A stretch of 64,000 nucleotides of DNA from contig JAFAZX010000005.1 in the NCBI GenBank assembly GCA_019239425.1, positions 62,001-126,000 on the forward strand, read 5' to 3'. Position numbers and translations under genes: made by a program. Under the pieces are notes generated by a model. That model worked only from the letters and a program-made list of their open reading frames with translations, was not told where the DNA came from and made no database searches. Origin of the DNA: Acidobacteriota bacterium (lineage in GTDB: Bacteria; Acidobacteriota; Blastocatellia; Pyrinomonadales; Pyrinomonadaceae). Each line of letters opens with the position of its first letter. Positions within the stretch are counted from its first letter, which is position 1. Below, piece after piece: positions 16,556 to 24,500 of this stretch.

Positions 16556-17584
16556 ATGTCAACGGCAACCAGGAAAGAGCACAAGTCGAACCGGCCGGAG
16601 CGCGGCGGGGTGGTGACGTTCGTCGAAGCCATCCGGCAGGGCCTCTGGGAGGAGATGGAGCGCGACCCCACGGTCTTCCTCATCGGCGAGGACGTGGGCG
16701 CGTACGGCGGCGCGTTCAAGGTGACGGACGGCCTGCTCGACGAGTTCGGCGAGGGGCGCGTCATCGACACGCCCATCTCGGAGGCGGCGATTGTCGGCGC
16801 GGCGTGCGGCGCCGCCCTGATGGGGATGCGGCCCGTGGCCGAGTTCCAGTTCATAGACTTCATCTCGCCCGCCTTCGACATGCTGACGAACTACGCCGCC
16901 AAGTGCCGCTACCGCTGGGGCGCGGGGCTGGCGACCGTCTTCCGCGGCCCCTGCGGCGCGGGCGTCCACTCGGGGCCGTTCCACAGCCTGAACGCCGAGT
17001 CTTTCTTCCTCAACACGGCGGGGCTGAAGATGGTCGAGCCTTCGACCGCGTACGACGCGAAGGGTTTGATCAAGGCCGCCATCCGCGACCCCGACCCCGT
17101 CCTCTTCTTCGAGCACAAGAAGCTCTACCGCCTGCCGCGCCTGCGCGAAGAGATTCCGGCCGAGGACTACACGGTCGAGATCGGCAAGGCGCGCGTGCGG
17201 CGCGAGGGGCGCGACCTCTCCATCATCACCTTCGGCGCGCAGACGCTCACGGCGCTCGACGCGGCCGAGCAGTTGGAGAAGGAGGGCCTGGACGTCGAGG
17301 TCTTAGACCTGCGCACGCTGGCGCCGATGGACAGGGGGGCGATACTCCAGACGGTGAGGAAGACGAGCAAGGTCTTGATCCTCCACGAGTCTTCGCGCAC
17401 GGGCGGCATCGGCGGCGAGATCGCGGCGGGCATCTGCGAGGAGGCGTTCGAGTGGCTCGACGCGCCGGTCGTGCGCGTGGCGGCGACCGACACGCCCGTC
17501 CCCTACTCGCCGCCGCTCGAAGAGTACCACCTGCCGCAGGTCAGGGACGTGCTGGAGGCCGCGCGCAAGCTGGCGGCTTATTGA
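16556..17584 (+). CDS. 2-oxoacid dehydrogenase E1 component, beta subunit
   Basis: Partner of the alpha subunit, 342 aa, completing the ThDP active site. Family hallmarks are FLIGEDVGAYGGAFKVTDGL, DTPISEAAIVGAACGAALMG, the VFRGPCGAGVHSGPFHSLNAE loop split over about residues 126-146, and the C-terminal transketolase domain with LRTLAPMDR and HESSRTGGIGGEIAA. The gene begins 6 nt after the E1 alpha stop and is followed after 52 nt by the DUF4242 gene. It resembles both pyruvate and branched-chain 2-oxoacid dehydrogenase beta subunits. Confidence 0.94.
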   Translation: MSTATRKEHKSNRPERGGVVTFVEAIRQGLWEEMERDPTVFLIGEDVGAYGGAFKVTDGLLDEFGEGRVIDTPISEAAIVGAACGAALMGMRPVAEFQFIDFISPAFDMLTNYAAKCRYRWGAGLATVFRGPCGAGVHSGPFHSLNAESFFLNTAGLKMVEPSTAYDAKGLIKAAIRDPDPVLFFEHKKLYRLPRLREEIPAEDYTVEIGKARVRREGRDLSIITFGAQTLTALDAAEQLEKEGLDVEVLDLRTLAPMDRGAILQTVRKTSKVLILHESSRTGGIGGEIAAGICEEAFEWLDAPVVRVAATDTPVPYSPPLEEYHLPQVRDVLEAARKLAAY

Positions 17585-17591
17585 AAATGAA

Positions 17592-17611
17592 TGTAGGGGC
17601 ATGCCCCTACA
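17592..17611. repeat. 20-nt perfect palindrome between E1 beta and DUF4242 genes
   Basis: TGTAGGGGCATGCCCCTACA is self-complementary over its full length. It lies 8 nt after the E1 beta stop. It may be a short dispersed hairpin or a protein-binding site; only one copy is seen in the window. Confidence 0.7.
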
Positions 17612-17636
17612 AAGTTGAAGACGGAGGAGTCGGGTT

Positions 17637-17909
17637 ATGCCGAAGTATCTTATCGAGCGTGAAATCCCCGGCGCGGGCGACCTGAAGCCGGAGGAGTTGC
17701 AGGCCGTCTCGCAGAAGTCCTGCGGCGTGTTGAAGGAGATGGGGCCGCAGATTCAGTGGGTCGAGAGCTACGTGACGGGCGACAAGGTCTACTGCGTCTA
17801 CATCGCCCCGGACGAGGCGGCCGTGCGCGAGCACGCCGAGCGCGGCGGCTTCCCCGCCAACCGCGTCTCGGAGGTCAAGCGCATGATCGACCCGACGACG
17901 GCAGAATAA
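17637..17909 (+). CDS. DUF4242 family protein
   Basis: Small soluble protein of 90 aa that fits the DUF4242 family throughout: it starts MPKYLIEREIPGAG, has the central WVESYVTGDKVYCVYIAPDEAAVREHA and ends with a helix carrying GGFPANRVSEVKRMIDP. Members are ferredoxin-fold proteins often encoded near oxidoreductases; some are proposed to bind metal, but the biochemical role is open. GGAGG lies 7-8 nt before the ATG. Its position between E1 beta and E2 of a 2-oxoacid dehydrogenase set is notable. Confidence 0.9.
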   Translation: MPKYLIEREIPGAGDLKPEELQAVSQKSCGVLKEMGPQIQWVESYVTGDKVYCVYIAPDEAAVREHAERGGFPANRVSEVKRMIDPTTAE

Positions 17910-17912
17910 AAC

Positions 17913-17988
17913 CGTGAACGGTGAATCGTGAACCGTGACAAGTAAGAACACCATCTCTCTTGTCACGGTTTACGGTTCACGGTTCACG
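17913..17988. repeat. Heptamer inverted repeat, CGTGAAC family, copy 1
   Basis: Arms 17913-17942 and 17959-17988 pair with three mismatches over 30 bp. The units are CGTGAAC, GGTGAAT and CGTGACA. The loop begins TAAGAAC, which is also seen in the loop of the copy at 45657 (complement) and across the arm-loop junction at 4868. The element starts 3 nt after the DUF4242 stop. Confidence 0.92.
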
Positions 17989-18004
17989 CGAACGGAGTGA
18001 GCAT

Positions 18005-19459
18005 ATGGCAACGGAAGTGGTGATGCCGCAGATGGGTGAGTCCATCGCGGAGGGGACGATTACGCGCTGGCTGAAGAAGGTCGGCGAGCAGGTCGAGCGC
18101 GACGAGCCGCTCTTCGAGATTTCGACCGACAAGGTCGACGCGGAGATTCCTTCCCCCGCGGCCGGGACGCTGACCGAAGTGCTCTTCAAAGAGGGCGACA
18201 CGGTCGAGGTCAACAAGGTCGTCGCCTACATCGGCGCGGCCGGCGAGGCCGGCGAGGCCCCGGCCGCGGCGCCGCAGGCCGAGCCGCCGAAGCAGGAGGC
18301 CGCCGCCGCCTCGGCCGCGCCCGCGAGCCAGGCCGCCGTGTCGGCCCCGGCCCCGCCGCAGCCGCCGCCCGCCCCTTCGACTCCGCAACCGCCCGCGCCG
18401 CAGCAGCGCGCCGAAACGCCGCCGCAGCCCGCGCCGCCCGCACCGCCTTCGGGCGGCGTCTCTCCCGCGCAGGAGTCAGAGCGCCCGAGCGCCGAGCACA
18501 CGGCCGAAGAACTCCGCCGCACGCGCTCCTCCCCGCTCGTGCGCAAGATCGCCGCCGAGCACAACATCGACATCTCAAGGCTCGAAGGCACGGGCGCGAG
18601 CGGCAGGGTGACGAAGAACGACATCCTCAGCTACATCGAGTCGGGCGCGGCGCTTTCGCCCGCGCAGGCCGCGGCGCAGCCGCAGGCCGAGGCCGCGCCC
18701 GCGACGGCGCGCGCCCCGCAGCCGCCGCCGCCGCCCGCGCCCGCCCGGCCCGGCGAGGGCGACCGCGTCGAGCCGATGTCCGTCATGCGCAAGAAGATTG
18801 CCGAGCACATGACGATGTCGCAGCGCACGAGCGCGCACGTCGCCACCGTCTACGAGATCGACATGACGCGCGTGCACCGCCTGCGCGAGCAGAAGAAGGC
18901 CGAGTTCCAGCAGAAGGTCGGGACGAAGCTCTCCTACATGCCCTTCATCTTCCAGGCCATCACGCAGGCCATACGGAAGTTTCCCATCTTCAACTCGCAG
19001 GTCGCGGGCGACCAGATCATCTACAAGCGCGACATCAACCTCGGCATGGCCGTCGCGCTCGACTGGGGCCTCATCGTCCCCGTCATCAAGCGCGCCGACG
19101 ACCTCTCCATCGCGGGGCTCGCGAAGGCCGCCAACGACCTCGCCGACCGCGCGCGCGCCAAGCAGTTGAAGCCCGACGAGGTGGCCGGCGGCACCTTCAC
19201 CGTCACCAACCCGGGCGTCTTCGGCGGCCTCTTCGGCACGCCGATCATCAACCAGCCGCAGGTCGCCATCCTCGGCGTCGGCACCATCGAGAAGCGCGCC
19301 AAGGTCATCACGACCGACGAGGGCGACGACGTGATCGCCGTCAGGCACATGGCCTACTTCGCCCTCTCCTTCGACCACCGCATCATCGACGGCGCCGACG
19401 CCGAACGCTTCCTCTCCTACGTCAAAGAGATTCTCGAAGCCGGCCAGTTCACCGTCTGA
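18005..19459 (+). CDS. 2-oxoacid dehydrogenase E2 (dihydrolipoamide acyltransferase)
   Basis: Core acyltransferase of the complex, 484 aa. Order: one lipoyl domain (residues 1-80) with the lipoyl-lysine Lys43 in STDKVDAE; a long Ala/Pro/Glu-rich flexible linker; a peripheral-subunit-binding domain (about 175-212, SPLVRKIAAEHNIDISRLEG and GRVTKNDIL); a second Ala/Pro linker; and the catalytic domain with the HRIIDG motif (His458, Asp462). GGAGTGA precedes the ATG; the longer frame from 17960 comes from the repeat. The MPQMGESI start is seen in both branched-chain and succinyl E2s, but with split E1 subunits a pyruvate or branched-chain role is more likely. Confidence 0.93.
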   Translation: MATEVVMPQMGESIAEGTITRWLKKVGEQVERDEPLFEISTDKVDAEIPSPAAGTLTEVLFKEGDTVEVNKVVAYIGAAGEAGEAPAAAPQAEPPKQEAAAASAAPASQAAVSAPAPPQPPPAPSTPQPPAPQQRAETPPQPAPPAPPSGGVSPAQESERPSAEHTAEELRRTRSSPLVRKIAAEHNIDISRLEGTGASGRVTKNDILSYIESGAALSPAQAAAQPQAEAAPATARAPQPPPPPAPARPGEGDRVEPMSVMRKKIAEHMTMSQRTSAHVATVYEIDMTRVHRLREQKKAEFQQKVGTKLSYMPFIFQAITQAIRKFPIFNSQVAGDQIIYKRDINLGMAVALDWGLIVPVIKRADDLSIAGLAKAANDLADRARAKQLKPDEVAGGTFTVTNPGVFGGLFGTPIINQPQVAILGVGTIEKRAKVITTDEGDDVIAVRHMAYFALSFDHRIIDGADAERFLSYVKEILEAGQFTV

Positions 19460-19548
19460 CCAACATTAGGGAGGCGGCCCATGCTGCCTCCCTAATGTCC
19501 CGCGCGTCGAAATAATGACCTGACATGATTGCCCGAGCAGGTCGGGTG

Positions 19549-20634
19549 TCAGGCCGTGTCTGCATTACTCTCCACTGTCGCGCCTTCGTCTGGCTGTGCC
19601 TCTGGGGATTCGAGGATGCGGATGAACTCAGACGCGGCGAAGATGCGATTTCGCGAGCGCCCCGTCACTTCACGCAGCACCTCAGCCCGCACCAGTTTCT
19701 CCACGTTCATGCTGGCGGCGCGGAAAGTTACGCCCAGCAGCTTCGCAGCCCGCGGCAGCGTGATAACGGGATACTCAATCAGCTTGTCCAATAAGTTCAG
19801 CAGCGCGCCCGAGGATTTGCCGGTCTGGAACTGGCGCCGGTAAGTTTGCCACAGGTCTAGAAGCCTGTTCGCACGCTCGACGGCGTCCTGCGCCTGCACC
19901 GCCACGCCGCGCAGGAAGAACGTAACCCAGTCGACCCAAGCCCCTCGTTGGCTGACGGCCAACAGCAGTCGGTAGTAATCCTCACGGTAACGCTCGAAGA
20001 ACGCGCTCAGGTACAGGAGCGGTTGCGGCAGCAGGCCCTCCCGTACCATCAAAAGCGTTAACAGCAAGCGGCCGATGCGCCCGTTGCCGTCGAGAAAAGG
20101 ATGAATCGCCTCGAACTGGTAGTGCACAAGAGCCAACTGCACGAGCGGCGGCAGCCGCGCCTCCGCGTACAAGTATTTCTCAAAAGCGTCGAGCGCCTCG
20201 TTCATCTCGGGCACGGGCGGCGGGACGTAAGTCGCTTCCATCAACGTACAGCCGGGCGGGCCAATCCAGTTTTGTGAGCGGCGGAACTCTCCCGGCGTCA
20301 GGTGTTCGCCGCGCGCACCCGTCATCAGCCGTTCGTGCAGCTCGCGTATCAGGCGCAGGCTGAGCGGGAACTCCTGTAAGCGTTGCAGGCCGTACTCCAG
20401 AGCGACCACGTAGTTCGAGACTTCGCGTACGTCGCTCGTCTCGCCCGAACTTTCGCCGGCGGCCTCGAAGAAGAAGAGGTCTGAGAGCGATGCCTGGGTT
20501 CCCTCAATGCGGCTCGACAAGACGGCCTCACGACGTACGAACGGGTTGATCAGTAGGTGTGGATTAGGCAGCGTCCGCGCCGTACCCGCTAACTCGCTTA
20601 AGGCTCTGTCTGCCGCAGAGAGCCGGCGGGCCAA
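19549..20634 (-). CDS. Fic-domain AMP/nucleotide transferase (start uncertain)
   Basis: Fic enzymes transfer AMP or other groups to target proteins. The catalytic motif HPFLDGNGRIGR is complete (His178), and the N-terminal autoinhibitory motif SSRIEG with Glu44 marks it as a self-inhibited class II enzyme. A C-terminal winged-helix-like segment follows (about 285-345, ITLPRAAKLLGVTFRAASMNVEKL). Residues are numbered from the TTG at 20634. The same frame stays open upstream to 20721 and reads GYVAFTPNPLPPSLE, the usual beginning of this family, but has no ATG, GTG or TTG. An ATG at 20727-20729 is in another frame. The gene may carry a frameshift or use an unusual start. Confidence 0.87.
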   Translation of the reverse strand: MARRLSAADRALSELAGTARTLPNPHLLINPFVRREAVLSSRIEGTQASLSDLFFFEAAGESSGETSDVREVSNYVVALEYGLQRLQEFPLSLRLIRELHERLMTGARGEHLTPGEFRRSQNWIGPPGCTLMEATYVPPPVPEMNEALDAFEKYLYAEARLPPLVQLALVHYQFEAIHPFLDGNGRIGRLLLTLLMVREGLLPQPLLYLSAFFERYREDYYRLLLAVSQRGAWVDWVTFFLRGVAVQAQDAVERANRLLDLWQTYRRQFQTGKSSGALLNLLDKLIEYPVITLPRAAKLLGVTFRAASMNVEKLVRAEVLREVTGRSRNRIFAASEFIRILESPEAQPDEGATVESNADTA

Positions 20635-21008
20635 CTCACATGAAGCCTCTAAAGAGGGCGGCAGAGGGTTCGGGGTGAATGCGACGTAGCCCTTCTGGTT
20701 CGGAGCAGTCTGCCCGGGCTTTCAGCCATGAAGTCTGCTTCGCGCATTGTGTTATCTGAGTAGACCTCTTGCTAAAGTCAGATTCGTTGAAAATACCGGC
20801 CGTTAAATTACCGACTTTTGCTTTCGGTCAAAGTGACTCCCGCAGAAGGTCTGGTATCATTGCGGTCGGCGTAAGTATACTTTAGCGACGGAAAGTATAC
20901 TTACGGATTGGCCAGTAAGTCGAGCATGGCGGTCGGAAAGGGAATCACTTGTGGCGTGGGGTGCGGCGTGGTATAAGCCGCGGGACTTTGAGGGAGGGAG
21001 AGGCGGAG
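20635..21008. other. Divergent region between Fic and secreted-protein genes
   Basis: It holds the likely extra N-terminal Fic codons (20635-20721), a relatively AT-rich stretch, and the paired AAGTATACTT palindromes at 20871-20904. No RNA gene is seen. The short minus-strand ORF beginning at 20926 stops after eight codons. Confidence 0.6.
20871..20904. promoter_or_regulatory. Paired AAGTATACTT palindromes (candidate operator)
   Basis: A perfect 13-bp inverted repeat (20871-20883 and 20892-20904, GTAAGTATACTTT) with an 8-nt centre. Each arm contains the 10-bp palindrome AAGTATACTT, at 20873-20882 and 20893-20902, with centres 20 bp apart, i.e. two helical turns. This is the geometry expected for a dimeric or tetrameric regulator, and TATACT also resembles a -10 box. 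Confidence 0.5.
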
Positions 21009-21485
21009 ATGCGACGGACGGAGAGGAGGTTCGCGGCCCTGGCCCTGCCGCTGTTGTGCGGGGCCGTGTGGCTCGGGGGCGCGGGGCGTTTGGAAGGGAG
21101 TTCGGCCGTGAGCGCAGCGCAGCAGGGCGAGAGCGTGACGCCGGGTTCGTGGGGCGGCGAGCGCATCCGGATGGAGGTCGGGGAGAAGGGCGCCGCCATC
21201 GAGACCGACTGCGCCCACGGGACGATAGACCACCAGATTACGACCGAGGCCGGCGGGCGGTTTACGGCGAAGGGGCGCTACGTGAGGGAGCGCGGCGGCC
21301 CCGAGCGCGAGGAGGAGCGCGAGCGCGAAGGCGAACAGGAGGGGAGGGGCGCGCCCGCCGTCTACACCGGCCGCACCGACGGCAAGACGATGACGCTCAC
21401 CGTCCGCCTCGCGCGGACTAACGAGGAGGTCGGCTCCTTCACGCTGACCTTCGGCAAGAGGGTTCGACTGACGAAGTGCATGTGA
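21009..21485 (+). CDS. Secreted protein of unknown function
   Basis: Exported protein of 158 aa. The start at 21009 follows a purine-rich GGAGGGAGAGGCGGAG site; the signal peptide is about MRRTERRFAALALPLLCGAV. The mature region has a compact beta-rich domain: GERIRMEVGEKGAAIETDCAH followed by GRFTAKGRYVRERGGP, then a charged Glu/Arg insert, then TGRTDGKTMTLTV and a terminal KCM. Two cysteines (in DCAHGTI and near the end) could form a disulfide. I recognise this arrangement from other bacterial secreted proteins with no known function. It is followed by a strong terminator. Confidence 0.8.
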   Translation: MRRTERRFAALALPLLCGAVWLGGAGRLEGSSAVSAAQQGESVTPGSWGGERIRMEVGEKGAAIETDCAHGTIDHQITTEAGGRFTAKGRYVRERGGPEREEEREREGEQEGRGAPAVYTGRTDGKTMTLTVRLARTNEEVGSFTLTFGKRVRLTKCM

Positions 21486-21515
21486 GTCGGCGGACTCGAA
21501 GAGAACTTTAAAAGG

Positions 21516-21553
21516 GAAGAGGCCCGGCGGTAGTTGAACCGCCGGGCCTCTTC
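21516..21553. terminator. Intrinsic hairpin between convergent genes
   Basis: A perfect 16-bp stem (21516-21531 with 21538-21553) with a 6-nt loop, 30 nt after the stop of the plus-strand gene and before the stop of the minus-strand giant gene. An additional 9-bp stem follows at 21562-21589. It likely serves both directions; the T tract is poor. Confidence 0.7.
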
Positions 21554-21595
21554 GTCGTTGCATCAAGTCAGGTGTGACACTGACTTGATAGCGGC

Positions 21596-24500
21596 CTACT
21601 TCTTCTGGCTGTGCGGGACGCTGACGGTCGTCGACTTGGAGGTCGAGTTGCCGCTGCCGTCCGTGCACGTGACCGTGATGGTGTAGACGCGGCCCGAGCC
21701 GCCGCCCGCGCGCTCCGAGCGGAGTTGGACGAGCGTCGGGCTCAGGATGACCCAGTCGGGCGCCGTGTCGCCGTCGCCCATGCCGTTAACCGGCTCGTTC
21801 GAAGTGACGCTCACCGAGCAGGAGGACGGGCAGCTATCCGAAGTGCTGTAGCTGAGCGTGACGTTCTCCATCTGGTGGTTCGGCGGCCACAGCGAGTTCG
21901 GCGTGGCCGTCACGCTGCCGAGCGTCGGCGCGGTCACGTCGTTGACCTTGACGGTCTGCGTGGCGGTCGCCGTGTTGCCCGAGGCGTCGGTGACCGTCCA
22001 GGTGATGGTGGTCGTGCCCACGGGGTAGGTCGCCGTGAGCGGCTGGCTGTCGCCGCGCGTGCCGGCGACCGAGAACGCGCAGTTGTCGTTTGCCGACGGC
22101 GTGCCCGGGTTGACGTTCGCGAAGCAGGAGCCGGCCGGCGCGCTGACGACGACGTTCGGCGGGGCCGTGATCGTCGGCGGCGTGTTGTCTATGACCGTCA
22201 CGTTCTGCGTCGCGGTCGCCGTGCGGCCCGAGGCGTCCGTCACCTTGTACGTGACGACGGTCGTGCCGACGGGGAAGAGGTTGCCCGCGGGCACGCCCGT
22301 CCTCGTCACGCTGAAGGCGCAGTTGTCGCTGGCCGTCGGCGAGCCGAGGTCTGTGTCGGAGATGACCGTGCCGCACGAGGTCGCGCCCGGCCCGGTGTTA
22401 CGCGAGACGGCGGGCGGCGCGGCGATGGTCGGGTCTTCGGCGTCTACGACCGTGACGTTGAAGGTGGTCGTCGTCGTCGAGTTGTCGGCGCGCCTGCCCG
22501 TTACGGTGACGGGCGTCGTGCCGACGGGGAAGAACGAGCCGGACGGGTGGTTGGTCGTCACCACGCCGCACGAACCCGAGAAGGTCGGCGTCGGGTAGGT
22601 GACGTTCGCGCCGCAGGAGTTCGGGTCGTTGTTGACCGTGACGTCGGCCGGCTGGTTGAGCGTGCAGGCCTGCACGACGCAGGACGGCGCAGAGCTGCTG
22701 ATGTTCAGCGTCCAGCCGCCGTTGATGTTGCCCACGTCGCCGCTCACGTCGTCGGTGACGAAGAGTCGCCATTGGCCGTTGACGTTCGTGCCCGAAAGGC
22801 CGTTGAAGACCGAGAGCAACTGCGGGTCTGGATACGGCCCGGCCGGCGCGGGGGCGGCGAAGGTGTCGCCCGTGCCGAAGTTGGTCGGCCTGTAGGTGCC
22901 CGAAGGGTTCGCGCCCGAATCCGACAGCGAGTTGGCCGCCGCGTCGTCGAACGTCAGGTTGGTGTTGACGAAGTCGTTGGTGCCGCTCGTGTCGGACATC
23001 AGCAGGAGCTTCTGCCCGCCGGGGCCGACCAGCAGCACGTCGATGTCGTCGGGGAAGGTGTGGTTCAACTGCTTGAGCTGCACCGTCACCTTCGAGACCG
23101 CGCCCGACACGCCGCTCACGTTGATGACGGACGGGTAGGGGTTGGCCGACCCCGAAGTGGTCGTCGGCGCGCCTGCGGGGATGAGAATGGGCGCGGCGTT
23201 CGAGAACGAAGAGGTCGTCGTCGTCAGGGTGCCGAGCCTGATCGTGTAGGTCACGTTGCCCAAATCGGTCGCGCCGTCCTGCAGGTGGAGCGTGGCCGTG
23301 ATGAAGTCGCCGCAGTTGCCCTGCGCGACGAAGGTGAAGGGCCTGGCGACCGCGACGCCGTCGGGCTGGACGACGCCGAAGGTCTGCGGCCCCGAAGGCG
23401 CCGCCACGCCGCCCGTCGGCAGCAGCGTCGCCACGAGGTTCGTGGTCGGGCCGTCGCCGATGTTGCGGATGGGGAAGTTCATCGTCACCGTCTCGTCGGG
23501 GTCGGGCGCGTTGTTGGCCGGCGCGGCGCTCTCGGCGAGCAGCACCGCCGGCGGCGCGGCCTCCATCAGCGGCGGGCCGAACGAGCCGCAGCAGACGAAC
23601 TTCTGCCGCTTGATCTCCAACTGCACGCAGCCGACGGTGCCCGTGTCGAGCGCGGCCGTGTCGGCGATGCGGAGCTTCCACGTGCCGTTCGAGGGCTTGC
23701 CGTTGAACGCCGCGAGCGGCGAGTCGGGCTTGAACGAACCCGAGAACGGCGAGACGCCGCCCGAGATGCTGCCGGCCGCCGAGTCGTCGAAGACGGTCGG
23801 CGTGCCCGAGCAGTCGTTCGCGCCCGTGCCGTAGTTGTCGCCGCTGCTGCCGCGGTTGTTCGAGAGCGGGACGACGGTGCCGTCCGGGTGGACGAGGCTG
23901 ATGACGAGGTCGCCGTCAAACGTGTGGTTCAGGCGCACCTTGACGTTGACGTCCGTGACCGAGCCGGTGTTGACGACGTTGATGGGGATGTCCACGCTCG
24001 AAGAGTCGGGGATGGCGACGGTGATGTTGCCGGTGCCGTAGGTGTTCGTCGCGCTCGCGCCGAGCGCGCCGGCGGTGAGCGTGAAGTTGACGGTGCCGAG
24101 GTTCGTCGCGCCGTCCTGAAGTTGGAGCGTCGCCGTGACCACGCCGCCGCAGGCGACGGACGGGTCGACGGTGAAGGTGAACGGCTGGTTGACCGTGGGG
24201 CCGCCCGCGACGAGCACGCCGTAATTCTGCGGGCCGGAGGGAGAGGTGACGCCGCCGGTCGGCTGGAGCGTGGCGACGAGGTTCGAGGTGTTGCCCGTGC
24301 CCGTGTTCTTGAGGCCGAAGTTCAACGTCACGGTCTCGCCGGGGCTCAGGGCGTTGTCGGCCGGCGCGCAGCTCTCGCCCGTGATGGCCGTGCCGGCCGT
24401 CTGGACGCTCGGGATGCCCGAGAGGCAGAGGTTGACGTTCGAGGTGTTGCCGTTCGTCACGCTGACGTTCGCGGGCGTGAGCGAGCCGAAGCCCGCGGCG

